Shown here: in pieces, positions 50,122 to 59,876 of the stretch
How positions within the stretch are numbered: position 1 is the stretch's first letter
Layout of the letters: the number at the start of each line of letters is the position of its first letter
From: Salinicoccus carnicancri Crm
Lineage (GTDB): Bacteria > Bacillota > Bacilli > Staphylococcales > Salinicoccaceae
NCBI RefSeq assembly: GCF_000330705.1
Contig: NZ_ANAM01000006.1
Location: forward strand, 434,001-498,000
Direction: 5' to 3'
DNA length: 64,000 nucleotides
Made by a program: the position numbers and the translations under genes
Notes under the pieces: model-generated
What the model saw: the letters and a program-made list of their open reading frames with translations, nothing else
What the model was told of the DNA's origin: nothing
The model's database searches: none

Positions 50122-51234
50122 CTATGACTGTGCTGCTTCTTTTGCTTTTCGTTCTTTTTCGAAGTGTTCTTCTGCAAGGATGTCTATCTCTTTCTTCAGT
50201 TCATCGACCATCGTCTCCTCAGGGACTTTGCGGACAGTTTTCCCATGCATGAACAGAAGTCCTTCTCCGCGCGCCCCGGCAATTCCAATGTCCGCTTCTC
50301 TTGCTTCCCCGGGGCCATTGACTGCACATCCGAGTACTGCAACTTTAAGAGGCGCTTTGATATTGGCAATGTATTCCTCCACCTCATTGGCAATGGCAAT
50401 GAGGTCGATTTCTATACGGCCGCATGTCGGGCAGGCGATGAGTGTTGCTGCATTGCTTGCCAGACCATAGCTTTTGAGTATTTCTTTTGCCACTTTGACT
50501 TCTTCGACAGGATCGGCTGACAGGGATACCCTCATCGTATTGCCGATTCCTTTGGAAATGATGGCTCCGAGTCCTGCAGAACTTTTCACAGTTCCCGCAA
50601 ACAGTGTGCCGCTTTCTGTAATGCCGAGATGCAGCGGGTAGTCGAATGCCGCTGCCGCTTTTTCGTATGCTTCAATCGCAAGGTTCACATCTGAAGCCTT
50701 CATGGAAACAATGATGTCATGGAAGTCGAGTTCTTCCAGGATTTTAATATGATGCAAGGCACTTTCCACCATACCGTCTGCTGTAGGGTAGCCATACTTC
50801 TTTATGATATGCTTCTCAAGGCTGCCGGCATTCACCCCGATACGGATCGGAATACCTTTTGCCTTGCATGCTTCAACAACAGCTTCAACTTTTTCACGGC
50901 GTCCAATGTTGCCCGGGTTGATACGGATTTTATCTGCGCCGCCTTCAACAGCAAGTAAAGCCAACTTGTAATCAAAATGGATGTCAACAACGAGCGGAAT
51001 GTTTATGCGTTTTTTAATTTCCGGAATCGCAAGGGCATCTTCCTCTTTCGGGCATGCTACCCGTACGACCTGACATCCTGCTTCTTCCAGCCGGTTGATT
51101 TCGGCAACCGTCGCTTCAACATCATGAGTTTTCGTCGTTGTCATGCTCTGAATGATTATCTGATCGGCGCCACCGATAGTAAGGTCACCAACTTTGACCT
51201 GCCTGGTTTTAGTGCGGTGTGTAATTTGAGACAT
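50122..51234 (-). CDS. ispG: 4-hydroxy-3-methylbut-2-en-1-yl diphosphate synthase
   Basis: A 370-residue iron-sulfur enzyme of the MEP pathway. The TIM-barrel part shows IQSMTTT and HFDYKLAL; the cluster cysteines are in CPTCGR (near 270), and CAVNGPGEA near 305-313. It acts one step before IspH. GAGGAG lies correctly before the ATG at 51234; the longer frame to 51249 is not needed. A promoter with TTTACA and TATAAT lies upstream. Confidence 0.95.
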   Translation of the reverse strand: MSQITHRTKTRQVKVGDLTIGGADQIIIQSMTTTKTHDVEATVAEINRLEEAGCQVVRVACPKEEDALAIPEIKKRINIPLVVDIHFDYKLALLAVEGGADKIRINPGNIGRREKVEAVVEACKAKGIPIRIGVNAGSLEKHIIKKYGYPTADGMVESALHHIKILEELDFHDIIVSMKASDVNLAIEAYEKAAAAFDYPLHLGITESGTLFAGTVKSSAGLGAIISKGIGNTMRVSLSADPVEEVKVAKEILKSYGLASNAATLIACPTCGRIEIDLIAIANEVEEYIANIKAPLKVAVLGCAVNGPGEAREADIGIAGARGEGLLFMHGKTVRKVPEETMVDELKKEIDILAEEHFEKERKAKEAAQS

Positions 51235-51276
51235 AACCAAACTCCTCATAATTTATGATTCTCTGAATCAAATGCT

Positions 51277-51306
51277 ATTATACTAGATTTTCTGTGAAAA
51301 TGTAAA
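51277..51306 (-). promoter_or_regulatory. Promoter of ispG
   Basis: On the minus strand TTTACA (51306-51301), an 18-base spacer and TATAAT (51282-51277). Confidence 0.65.
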
Positions 51307-51321
51307 TGTAGCGCACCAAGA

Positions 51322-52056
51322 TTACTTTTTTATCATGGGAATATTCCTATAATAATGGTAGTAGAAAGGCACGGACAGGAAATACAGCCACCAGAGACTT
51401 AAGCCTGTGAAAAGTGCGATGAGGACTATTGGAATGAGCATAAGCACTGTGATGAACGAAGATACTTTAAACCAGTTCATGAAACGGGATTTTTTGCGCA
51501 TGCGTTCAGCTGCAAAATGAAGCGGATAGTTGCCGGCCGACATAAGCAGAACTGCAAAGAACATGATCAGAAGTATATAGAAGACACTGTAGACCATTAC
51601 ATAGAAATAAAGGCTGGATGTCTGTTGATCGATGAATGTTTTCAGATCTTCGTCATTATTGACCTGACCAATGAGAGAGTAGCCGAAGTCCGAATTCTGT
51701 ACATCTTTTATATAGATGCCGTCTTTCAGGAAACCTAAAAATATATCGTCATCGATCTCTTCTGTGTCTCCCGCTGCAATTTCGCCGGTGAACAGGACTT
51801 TCCTGTCCCCGACCGACAGTATGTCGGTTTCCCCCGTATACTCACCATTTACAATTTCGAAATCCGGCACCTCCGATTCGATGTCAACTATGCCGGAAGC
51901 TGCCTGGACTGTCTGAAACAGACTGATTATGTTCGGGAGTGACACGAGCAGTGAGATGATGAAAATATTCATGAGGAGCTGTCTGAAGTTCACCATCCTG
52001 AACAGCGGGTACTTTTCAAATGTGACAATTCGTTTGAAGTATGTAAAATATTTCAT
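51322..52056 (-). CDS. DUF1189 membrane protein
   Basis: A 244-residue protein with one N-terminal helix (about 25-48), an extracytoplasmic domain (about 52-145) and three more helices near the C-terminus (about 148-172, 195-215, 218-235). The pattern and the start MKYFTYFKRIVTFEKYP fit the DUF1189 family of Bacilli. Function unknown; in staphylococci a relative also lies near sodA. Confidence 0.78.
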   Translation of the reverse strand: MKYFTYFKRIVTFEKYPLFRMVNFRQLLMNIFIISLLVSLPNIISLFQTVQAASGIVDIESEVPDFEIVNGEYTGETDILSVGDRKVLFTGEIAAGDTEEIDDDIFLGFLKDGIYIKDVQNSDFGYSLIGQVNNDEDLKTFIDQQTSSLYFYVMVYSVFYILLIMFFAVLLMSAGNYPLHFAAERMRKKSRFMNWFKVSSFITVLMLIPIVLIALFTGLSLWWLYFLSVPFYYHYYRNIPMIKK

Positions 52057-52155
52057 TGATATACATTATCCTTTTTTCACTTGTTTTAATTTTTTCTTCC
52101 CCTGCATGTTTTTATCATACAAAGGTCTGAAAAGAATCATGATTGATCAATACAT

Positions 52156-52184
52156 TTGTTATTTTAACATCGAATTGATATATT
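52156..52184 (+). promoter_or_regulatory. Possible promoter of sodA
   Basis: TTGTTA (52156-52161), a 17-base spacer and TATATT (52179-52184), leaving about 35 bases of leader. No Fur-, PerR- or MntR-like operator is obvious. Confidence 0.4.
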
Positions 52185-52221
52185 TAGTATGTAATCAATA
52201 ATATTTGGAGGGGAATTTACT

Positions 52222-52824
52222 ATGGCTTTTGAACTACCAGAACTACCTTATGCTTATGATGCACTGGAACCACATTTCGACAAAGAGACTATGGAGATCC
52301 ACCATTCTAAGCACCATAACACTTATGTAACTAAATTGAATGATGCTGTTCAGGGCACAGAACTTGAAAGCAAATCAATTGAAGACATCATCACGAACCT
52401 GGATTCAGTGCCAGAAGATAAGAAAACTGCTGTCAGGAACAACGGCGGCGGTCACTTGAACCATTCATTATTCTGGAAACTTCTCACTCCGGATGCAAAA
52501 GAAGTATCCGGTGAAGTAAAAGACGCAATTGAATCCAAATTCGGTTCAGTTGATGAATTCAAAGAGAAATTCGAAGCTGCAGGCGCAGCACGTTTCGGTT
52601 CAGGCTGGGCATGGCTGGTTGTAAACAACGGTGAACTTGAAATCGTTTCTACTCCTAACCAGGACAACCCTGTATCTGAAGGTAAAACTCCAATCCTTGG
52701 CGTTGACGTCTGGGAGCACGCTTACTATCTGAAGTATCAGAACAAACGTCCAGAATATCTCAAAGCATTCTGGAATGTTGTCAACTGGGATAAAGTCAAC
52801 GAACTTTATAACAATGCTAAATAA
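52222..52824 (+). CDS. sodA: Superoxide dismutase (Mn/Fe)
   Basis: A 200-residue iron/manganese SOD. Metal ligands are His27 (MEIHHSKHH), His82 (HLNHSLFW), Asp162 ([10 protein letters not shown]) and His166. [11 protein letters not shown] with Gly77-Gly78 next to the second ligand suggests the Mn type, but metal choice is not certain from sequence. The codon pattern looks like that of a highly expressed gene. GGAGGGG precedes the ATG. Confidence 0.96.
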   Translation: MAFELPELPYAYDALEPHFDKETMEIHHSKHHNTYVTKLNDAVQGTELESKSIEDIITNLDSVPEDKKTAVRNNGGGHLNHSLFWKLLTPDAKEVSGEVKDAIESKFGSVDEFKEKFEAAGAARFGSGWAWLVVNNGELEIVSTPNQDNPVSEGKTPILGVDVWEHAYYLKYQNKRPEYLKAFWNVVNWDKVNELYNNAK

Positions 52825-52839
52825 GCGTATGAATTTTTT

Positions 52840-52867
52840 GGACGGGATTTTTTCCCGTCCTTTTTTT
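52840..52867 (+). terminator. Terminator of sodA
   Basis: GGACGGGA and TCCCGTCC flank a T-rich loop, followed by a long T run. The 200 bases after it up to the pbp promoter hold no recognisable gene. Confidence 0.9.
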
Positions 52868-53018
52868 GTAGTGATCGATCCGGTGAATTCCGCCACACAC
52901 CCCATGATTTATAATGAACATATGACATGATTTCACGGGTTGAAAATTCATTTGTTTACCATCATGCTGTAGAGGGTGTTAAAATATGGCTGTTATAAAT
53001 ATAGAAAACAGATTTTGA

Positions 53019-53047
53019 TTGTAATATTCCCGTCCGGGATTTATGAT
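53019..53047 (+). promoter_or_regulatory. Promoter of the PBP gene with an internal dyad
   Basis: TTGTAA (53019-53024), a 17-base spacer and TATGAT (53042-53047). The spacer contains TCCCG-TC-CGGGA (53028-53039). Confidence 0.5.
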
Positions 53048-53091
53048 AGAATAGCTTTACAGATTGAGATGTGAAAAAGGATTGAGTTGTA

Positions 53092-55281
53092 TTGAAAAGA
53101 GCCAAAATCAAAAGCCTTGAAGCCATAAACAGGCAAATATTGAAGTCCAGGATCAATATCATCCTGATCATTGTATTCCTGCTCTGTCTTACGCTCATCT
53201 TCAGGCTTGGCTATCTCCAGATTGTCGAAGGGGACACCTACCAGGAAGAAGTGGAGAATGCGCAATATGTCGAAATCAACCAGAGTGTGCCGCGTGGTGA
53301 AATATATGACCGTAACGGCAATCTGCTGGTTGGGAACGAATCCCAGCGTGCCATTTATTTTACAAGACACAGGAATATGAAATCGAATGAAATCATGGAT
53401 CTTGCTGTTGAACTGAGCGGTTACATAAATATGGATACTGAGTCGATTACGCTGAGGGACAAACAGGATTATATCATCAGCCAGTACCCGGATGAGCTTG
53501 AATCCATCATGAGCGAGCAGGTGACACTTCTTGAAGACGGGAATATCACCCAGGACGAGTTCACACAGGAAGTCTACAATCAGCTGGATGAAGAACAGGC
53601 TGATGAGATCCTGACAGAAGATGACCTGAATATACTGGCAGTATATGTGAGGATGGTAAACGCCAGAGAACTGAATCCGGTCATCGTCAAAAGCGGTGAC
53701 GTAACGGAAGAAGAATTTGCCAAAGTGAATGAATCGCTTGATGAACTTGACGGCATTACTACAGGAATGGATTGGCAGAGAAATTATCCATACGATGATA
53801 CTCTGAAAACAATCTTCGGGGAAGTTTCATCTTCAGAAGAAGGGCTCCCCAAAGAACTGCTGAACTATTATATGTCGAGGGGATACTCAAGGAATGACAG
53901 GGTGGGTAAGACCTACCTGGAATTCCAATACGAAAACGTGCTCCGCGGTGAGAAGGAACAGGTAAAATACTCTACGGATAAATCCGGCGAGATCATCAAC
54001 CAGGAAGTGACAAAGCCTGGTGTGGCAGGTGACGACCTCTATCTCACTATTGATATAGAACTGCAGCAGGAGCTCGAAGAACTTGCGGAGCATCATCTCA
54101 CCTCATTGAGGAAACTTGCGGAAGATGCAGCAGACCGAAACGCACAGAACGGTGATGTCGACTATACGATCATTCCTGATCACATGGACACTGTCGTCCT
54201 GGTTGTGCAGGATCCAAACAACGGGGATGTACTTGCGATGGTCGGCAAAAAGCTGAACGAAGAAGGTGAAATTGTCAATTTCAACTATGGCGCACTTACT
54301 TCGACGTATGTGGTCGGGTCATCCATCAAAGGTGCAACTGTTACGACCGGATATCAGAATGATGTCCTGGAGGCCGGGGAATTCATGATTGATGAACCAC
54401 TGGCATTTGCTGACGGCACGAGCAAAAGCTCGTTCTTCAACAGGGACGGCGGAGTCAGGATTGATGATCAGGAGGCACTGATGGTTTCATCCAACGTCTA
54501 CATGTTTAAAATCGCGCTCCGGATGGCTGGTCTGAACTACTACGATGGAATGCCCTTCCCAAATGATATAGAAGAGGCCGGACACAAACTGAGAAATGGA
54601 TTAAACCAGTTTGGACTCGGCGTTTCCACGGGAATCGATCTGCCGAATGAAGCAACAGGACTGAGTCCCGAGCTTAAACATAATCCAGGGAGCTACATTG
54701 ATCTGGCAATCGGTCAATATGATACCTATTCAGCACTGCAGCTTTCCCAATACGTATCAACCATTGCCAATGACGGTCAACGCGTGCAGCTTCATCTCGG
54801 CAAAGAGGTGAGAGGCAGTGATTCAAATGCTGACGGCCCCGTACTACAGTCATTTAACGGCAAAGTACTGAATAACGTCGCTTACACTGAAGAGCAGCTG
54901 AATCAGATTCAATCCGGATTCTATGATGCTTTCAATACGCATGACGAAGCAACTGACAGGTATGGAACCGGCTGGGATGCCTATCACGACCTGGAGCCGA
55001 AAGCAGCCGGAAAAACCGGGACAGCCGAGGCGTTCAGTGAAGGCGATCCAGTACTGAATCAGACTTATGTAGGCTATGCGCCTTACGATAGTCCTGAAAT
55101 GGCCTTCTCAGTCATTTTCCCGAATATGCCGAACACCATTCCATTCTTCCCGGCACAGTATCTAGGCCGTGACGTCATCAACAAATATTATGAAGTTGTC
55201 AACGGCGGGGAAGAAAAAGAACCATATCAATATGAACTGAGTGAGTTCTACCCGAAACTTGTATACGGAAGCTATGATTAA
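53092..55281 (+). CDS. Class B penicillin-binding protein (transpeptidase)
   Basis: A 729-residue class B PBP with a cytoplasmic tail, one anchor helix (about 20-40), a dimerisation domain starting at PRGEIYDRNG, and a transpeptidase domain. The active-site triad is present: Ser410-X-X-Lys413 (in GSSIKG), Ser466-Ser-Asn468, and Lys641-Thr-Gly-Thr644. It cross-links peptidoglycan. The gene next to sodA in S. aureus is pbp3 (pbpC), and in Bacillus pbpA sits here, so it is probably the elongation or rod-type PBP of this lineage. TTG start. Confidence 0.93.
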   Translation: MKRAKIKSLEAINRQILKSRINIILIIVFLLCLTLIFRLGYLQIVEGDTYQEEVENAQYVEINQSVPRGEIYDRNGNLLVGNESQRAIYFTRHRNMKSNEIMDLAVELSGYINMDTESITLRDKQDYIISQYPDELESIMSEQVTLLEDGNITQDEFTQEVYNQLDEEQADEILTEDDLNILAVYVRMVNARELNPVIVKSGDVTEEEFAKVNESLDELDGITTGMDWQRNYPYDDTLKTIFGEVSSSEEGLPKELLNYYMSRGYSRNDRVGKTYLEFQYENVLRGEKEQVKYSTDKSGEIINQEVTKPGVAGDDLYLTIDIELQQELEELAEHHLTSLRKLAEDAADRNAQNGDVDYTIIPDHMDTVVLVVQDPNNGDVLAMVGKKLNEEGEIVNFNYGALTSTYVVGSSIKGATVTTGYQNDVLEAGEFMIDEPLAFADGTSKSSFFNRDGGVRIDDQEALMVSSNVYMFKIALRMAGLNYYDGMPFPNDIEEAGHKLRNGLNQFGLGVSTGIDLPNEATGLSPELKHNPGSYIDLAIGQYDTYSALQLSQYVSTIANDGQRVQLHLGKEVRGSDSNADGPVLQSFNGKVLNNVAYTEEQLNQIQSGFYDAFNTHDEATDRYGTGWDAYHDLEPKAAGKTGTAEAFSEGDPVLNQTYVGYAPYDSPEMAFSVIFPNMPNTIPFFPAQYLGRDVINKYYEVVNGGEEKEPYQYELSEFYPKLVYGSYD

Positions 55282-55307
55282 ACCACCCGAACCGGGTGGT
55301 TTTTTTG
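55281..55307 (+). terminator. Terminator of the PBP gene
   Basis: AACCACCCG-AAC-CGGGTGGTT is followed by a T run. Confidence 0.88.
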
Positions 55308-55309
55308 CA

Positions 55310-55348
55310 TTTACACAATCTTTACAAATCATTCATTTCAGATTTACA
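55310..55348 (+). promoter_or_regulatory. Pho box (PhoP binding site) before pstS
   Basis: TTTACA at 55310, 55321 and 55343 with a weaker TTCATT at 55332: four hexamers spaced exactly 11 bases apart, the known PhoP pattern TT(A/T)ACA. A TATACA at 55363-55368 can be the -10 box. The operon would be switched on by PhoP~P during phosphate starvation. Confidence 0.82.
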
Positions 55349-55410
55349 TTCAGGGCTTAGAGTATACATGTAAGCAAATCACATATATTTTCTACTGGAG
55401 GAATTGAAGA

Positions 55411-56355
55411 ATGAAAAAAAGTATGTTTCTTTCAGCACTGCTAATGGGCATAATGTTCATACTTGCAGCATGCGGCGGCGGTAACGCCTCAGACCCGACC
55501 GGAGAAGAAGACAGTTCCGGCGAAGCTTCGGGAGAAACTGGTGGATCCATCGTCGGGGATGGGTCATCCACAGTATTTCCGATAATGGAAATCATCAACG
55601 AGGAATTCAACGCTGAGCATGATATGGCTGCTGAAATCGGGGTTTCCGGTACAGGTGCAGGCTTCGAAAGATTCACTGCAGGCGAAACGGACTTCCAAAA
55701 TGCTTCACGTGACATTAAAGAAGAAGAGGTTGCAGCTTTGGAGGAAGCTGGTATTGAATATACAGAGTTCCTTGTCGGTACTGACGGTCTGACAGTCGCA
55801 GTCAGCCAGGAGAACGATTTCGTGGACAGTCTGACTTTCGATGAGCTCTACTCCATCTACAGCGGAGAAGCTGAATCATGGAGCGATGTTCGCGACGACT
55901 TCCCGGACGAGCCGATTAAGGCATATGGTCCTGACCAGTCCCATGGAACACACGATTTCTTCAAAGAAGAAGTCATGAACGACGAGGATGTGCAGGGAGA
56001 ATTGATCCAGGATACAAATCAGGTTGTTTCATCCGTCACTTCTGACCCGAACTCGATTGGGTTCTTCGGCTACAGTTTCTATCTGAACAACGAGGATGCT
56101 CTTAAAGCTGTACCCGTTCAGGGACCAGACAGCGAAGAAGCTATAGAACCTACAGATGAAACAGTCCAAAGCTACGATTACCCACTGTCCCGTCCACTTT
56201 ATGTCTATGCCAAGAATGAATCCCTTGAAAACAATGAAGACTTCAGGACATTCATGGAATTCACTCTTGAAAATGCAGCATCAGCTGCAGAAGAAACAGG
56301 TTACGTGGCCCTTCCTGAAGAAGACTATCAGGAGCAGATTGATCAATTGCCATAA
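55411..56355 (+). CDS. pstS: Phosphate ABC transporter substrate-binding lipoprotein
   Basis: A 314-residue lipoprotein with the lipobox LAAC (Cys21), an acidic Ser/Gly linker, and the PstS fold with phosphate-binding motifs GSSTVFP (near 52), GTGAGFE and GPDQSHGTHDFF. It binds phosphate outside the cell and gives it to PstC/PstA. The protein is strongly acidic, as expected for a salt-adapted bacterium. A hairpin follows it. Confidence 0.95.
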   Translation: MKKSMFLSALLMGIMFILAACGGGNASDPTGEEDSSGEASGETGGSIVGDGSSTVFPIMEIINEEFNAEHDMAAEIGVSGTGAGFERFTAGETDFQNASRDIKEEEVAALEEAGIEYTEFLVGTDGLTVAVSQENDFVDSLTFDELYSIYSGEAESWSDVRDDFPDEPIKAYGPDQSHGTHDFFKEEVMNDEDVQGELIQDTNQVVSSVTSDPNSIGFFGYSFYLNNEDALKAVPVQGPDSEEAIEPTDETVQSYDYPLSRPLYVYAKNESLENNEDFRTFMEFTLENAASAAEETGYVALPEEDYQEQIDQLP

Positions 56356-56370
56356 CTTATGACAATGAAG

Positions 56371-56398
56371 AATGGACGGGTGATCCCGTCCATTTTTC
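56371..56398 (+). terminator. Attenuating terminator between pstS and pstC
   Basis: AATGGACGGG-TGAT-CCCGTCCATT ends in TTTTTC. It would let pstS be made in excess over the membrane genes. Confidence 0.75.
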
Positions 56399-56422
56399 AA
56401 GTATTTTTAAGCGAGGTTTACT

Positions 56423-57349
56423 ATGAGTGAATATAACATACGGGAAATGATTCAAAATAATAAAAATAACAAAAGCACAAAATTCGTCGAAAAAGCTGTA
56501 CCAACCATACTTTTCATCATTACGTCTGTTTCAATTCTTACTACCATCGGAATCTTATATACTTTATTATCTGAAACATTCATTTTCTTTACTAGAGTGC
56601 CCTTCATAGAATTCATCACAGCGACTGAATGGAATGCGTTCAGTGCAGACCCTACATTCGGTATTATCGCACTGGTGATGGGAACATTGAAAATCGTGTT
56701 GATTTCCACCATCGTAGCAGTACCTGTCGGACTGGGAGCTGCGGTATACCTGAGTGAATATGCAAGTGACCGCGTCAGAAGAATAATCAAACCCATCCTC
56801 GAAATACTTGCAGGAATCCCGACAGTTGTATATGGAACTTTTGCCATTACGTTTGTGACTCCGCTCATCAGAGAGATGTTTCCCGGGGTCAGTCTCTATA
56901 ATGCGATTTCACCGGGTGTTGTTGTCGGGATCATGATTGTGCCGATGATTGCGAGCCTCAGTGAGGACGCGATGAGTTCGGTGCCCCGGTCAACAAGGGA
57001 GGGCTCGCTCGGTCTGGGTGCGACCCGTTTTGAGACCGTGTTAAAAGTTGTCCTTCCGGCTGCGGCTTCAGGCATCATTGCCTCATTTGTCCTTGGTATT
57101 TCACGTGCAATCGGAGAAACCATGATTGTTTCCATCGCAGCGGGCAGCACACCTGGTGCAGATTTCGATCTTTCTACATCACTTCAGACGATGACAGGGT
57201 TCATCGTTCAGGTTACATCCGGTGATGCTGCTTTCGGTACAGACCTTTACTACAGCCTCTATGCTGTAGGTATGACACTGTTCATCTTCACACTGGTCAT
57301 GAACCTTGCAGCTCAGTGGATTACCAGAAGATTCAAGGAGGAATATTAA
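56423..57349 (+). CDS. pstC: Phosphate ABC transporter permease PstC
   Basis: A 308-residue permease with about six helices and the ABC permease loop (EAMSSVPRSTREGSLGLGATRFE...). It pairs with PstA to form the membrane channel. It precedes pstA by two bases. Confidence 0.94.
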   Translation: MSEYNIREMIQNNKNNKSTKFVEKAVPTILFIITSVSILTTIGILYTLLSETFIFFTRVPFIEFITATEWNAFSADPTFGIIALVMGTLKIVLISTIVAVPVGLGAAVYLSEYASDRVRRIIKPILEILAGIPTVVYGTFAITFVTPLIREMFPGVSLYNAISPGVVVGIMIVPMIASLSEDAMSSVPRSTREGSLGLGATRFETVLKVVLPAAASGIIASFVLGISRAIGETMIVSIAAGSTPGADFDLSTSLQTMTGFIVQVTSGDAAFGTDLYYSLYAVGMTLFIFTLVMNLAAQWITRRFKEEY

Positions 57350-57350
57350 T

Positions 57351-58229
57351 ATGCAGCTTGTGGACAAAGATCAAGTGTCCAAATCTTTGGGCGGCAGACT
57401 TTTCTTCAACAAATTCATGAAGGTCCTTTTTCTCCTGTGCACAATGGTCGGCCTGGTTGTACTGGTTACACTGATAGTGGATACGGTACTTGACGGCTGG
57501 GACCACCTCACGTGGGATTTTCTTACAAGCTTCAGTTCCAGCCGTCCTGAAAGTGCAGGCATCTACGGTGCAATCATCGGCTCCATATGGCTCATGGCTG
57601 TAACGGCACCCGTGGCGATCATACTGTCGGTCGGTACTGCGCTTTATCTTGAAGAATATGCACCGAAGAATAAAATCACCAATTTCATCACTGTCAACAT
57701 ATCAAATCTGGCGGGTGTACCATCAGTGGTCTTCGGACTTCTGGGTCTTACGATTTTCGTCAGGCAGCTGTCTCTCGGAAATTCAGTAATGGCCGCCGGT
57801 CTGACACTGGCACTCATGATCATGCCGGTAATCGTTGTTGCCTCCCAGGAAGCAATACGGGCGGTGCCGGGATCAGTGCGCGAGGCATCAACAGGCATGG
57901 GGGCCACCAAATGGCAGACTGTTTCAAGAATCATCCTGCCGGCAGCAATCCCGGGTATAATCACAGGCATCATTCTCGCCCTGTCGAGGGCGATCGGGGA
58001 AACTGCACCGCTTGTTGTCATAGGTGTGCCCGTGTCGCTGCTTGTCACACCGAACAGTGTATTCGACACATTCCAGGCACTGCCGATGCAGATTTACAAC
58101 TGGGTCAAAATGCCACAGGAAGAGTTCCAGTACTTGACTGCAGCAGGAATCATCATTCTCCTGCTCATCCTGTTCCTTATGAACTCTGTAGCAATCTTTA
58201 TCCGCAACAAATATTCCAAAAGGTTTTAA
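57351..58229 (+). CDS. pstA: Phosphate ABC transporter permease PstA
   Basis: A 292-residue permease with about six helices and the loop [28 protein letters not shown] in the end of pstC places the start at 57351. Forms the channel with PstC. Confidence 0.94.
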   Translation: MQLVDKDQVSKSLGGRLFFNKFMKVLFLLCTMVGLVVLVTLIVDTVLDGWDHLTWDFLTSFSSSRPESAGIYGAIIGSIWLMAVTAPVAIILSVGTALYLEEYAPKNKITNFITVNISNLAGVPSVVFGLLGLTIFVRQLSLGNSVMAAGLTLALMIMPVIVVASQEAIRAVPGSVREASTGMGATKWQTVSRIILPAAIPGIITGIILALSRAIGETAPLVVIGVPVSLLVTPNSVFDTFQALPMQIYNWVKMPQEEFQYLTAAGIIILLLILFLMNSVAIFIRNKYSKRF

Positions 58230-58243
58230 CGGAGGGTTTAATC

Positions 58244-59092
58244 ATGGCAGAACTTAAAATGAAAGAGGAATCAGTTATGAATGAAGCGGTAAGAACAACT
58301 GAGCAGCAGAATCAGGAATCAGGCATTGTACAGTCTTCCAGATCTGTTTTCGAAGCAAAAGATTTCAACCTCTGGTACGGGGACAACCATGCACTCCAGA
58401 ATATAAACCTTACGTTCAATGAAAATGAAATTTCCGCAATCATCGGTCCGTCCGGCTGTGGTAAATCGACTTTCATCAAATCACTGAACAGGATGGTGGA
58501 GTTGGTTCCCGTTGTGCACACGGAAGGCGACATCGTCTACCGTGACCAGAACATTTTCGATAAATCCCTCACAGTTGAGGAATTGAGGACAAAAGTCGGC
58601 ATGGTCTTCCAGAAGCCGAATCCCTTCCCTAAATCGATCTATGACAATGTTGCATACGGCGCAAGGGTCCACGGTATCCGTAAGAAGAAAGTGCTTGATG
58701 AAATCGTTGAAAAGAGTCTCCGGGGTGCGGCGATATGGGATGAAGTGAAGGATCGTCTCAATGCGAATGCCTACGGTCTCTCCGGCGGCCAGCAGCAGCG
58801 CATTTGTATCGCGAGGGCACTCGCCATCGAACCTGATGTCATTCTGATGGACGAGCCGACAAGTGCACTTGATCCGATATCAACTACCAAGATTGAGGAT
58901 CTCATGCAGCAGCTCAAAGAAAAATACAGTATCATCGTCGTGACACACAATATGCAGCAGGCTGCACGTATTTCAGACAAGACGGCATTCTTCTATCAGG
59001 GATATGTCGTCGAACATGATGACACGAAAGTCATATTCGAAAATCCGAAAGATAAACGCACGGAAGACTATGTATCAGGCAGGTTCGGTTAA
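58244..59092 (+). CDS. pstB: Phosphate ABC transporter ATPase PstB
   Basis: A 282-residue ATPase with Walker [10 protein letters not shown] (near 74-82), signature LSGGQQQR (near 180-187) and Walker [13 protein letters not shown]. An N-terminal extension of about 45 polar residues precedes the usual start. CGGAGGG places the start at 58244, although the frame stays open far upstream inside pstA. Confidence 0.95.
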   Translation: MAELKMKEESVMNEAVRTTEQQNQESGIVQSSRSVFEAKDFNLWYGDNHALQNINLTFNENEISAIIGPSGCGKSTFIKSLNRMVELVPVVHTEGDIVYRDQNIFDKSLTVEELRTKVGMVFQKPNPFPKSIYDNVAYGARVHGIRKKKVLDEIVEKSLRGAAIWDEVKDRLNANAYGLSGGQQQRICIARALAIEPDVILMDEPTSALDPISTTKIEDLMQQLKEKYSIIVVTHNMQQAARISDKTAFFYQGYVVEHDDTKVIFENPKDKRTEDYVSGRFG

Positions 59093-59743
59093 ATGGTCTA
59101 CCGCGGAAAATTCCAGGCTGAAATGGATGCGCTCCACCAGGATGTAGTGGCACTTGGCAAAGAGTGCTATGGAAGGCTGCGCGGGAGTACAGAAGTGCTG
59201 ACCGACCCGGATACTGAACGGGCGAGAGCACTTGTAAAAGGGGATTCGGTTATCAATTCAATGGAATATGACATCAATACACAGGTCATCAATCTGATAA
59301 CAACCCAGCAGCCGGTAGCTACAGATCTGAGACTCATCATATCCAGCATCAAGGTTGCAGACGATCTGGAGCGCATCAGTGATAACATCAGCAATCTGGG
59401 TGAAGTCAGGAAACGGGTCAGACTGGACAGTGAAAAACTGCTTCTCAGACTGTCGACGATGGAGAGACTCGCACTGCTTATGCTTGAAGATGTTAAAACA
59501 GCATATGAAGCAGGGGATACAGATCTGTGTATCGAGATCATTGAACGCGATAAGGATATCGATGCATTGTTTGTGCAGATCACGACAACTGACATCATCG
59601 AGGAATCGGACGTGTTCGTCACAGGGCAGAGCCAGCTTGCTGCCAAGTACCTAGAGCGTATCGGCGACCATATCAAAAATATCGCAGAACATGTATACTT
59701 CATCCTGACAGGTGACAAGTACGAAAAAGTTGCACAGCAGTAG
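59093..59743 (+). CDS. phoU: Phosphate signalling protein PhoU
   Basis: A 216-residue all-helical protein with two PhoU three-helix bundles (about 10-100 and 115-205), each with metal-binding acidic motifs (RISDNISN, ERIGDHIKN). It links the transporter to PhoR/PhoP signalling. The start codon follows the pstB stop codon directly, so translation is coupled. It ends the operon. Confidence 0.94.
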   Translation: MVYRGKFQAEMDALHQDVVALGKECYGRLRGSTEVLTDPDTERARALVKGDSVINSMEYDINTQVINLITTQQPVATDLRLIISSIKVADDLERISDNISNLGEVRKRVRLDSEKLLLRLSTMERLALLMLEDVKTAYEAGDTDLCIEIIERDKDIDALFVQITTTDIIEESDVFVTGQSQLAAKYLERIGDHIKNIAEHVYFILTGDKYEKVAQQ

Positions 59744-59744
59744 C

Positions 59745-59780
59745 AGAGCTCCGGCAATATCGCCGGGGCTCTTTATTTTT
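59745..59780 (+). terminator. Terminator of the pst operon
   Basis: AGAGCTCCGGC-AATATC-GCCGGGGCTCT followed by TTATTTTT. Confidence 0.85.
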
Positions 59781-59876
59781 ATATGCATAACCTTTTCCTT
59801 TGTGCCTGTAAATATTATAATATGTATAATTGATGCTGGATGACCATTAATGATGATTACGGAAAGAGGTAATATT

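Noticed and set aside
57911-58243. A 111-codon upstream extension of the pstB frame
   Set aside because: The extension lies inside pstA in another frame. A good ribosome binding site and the family N-terminus place the start at 58244.
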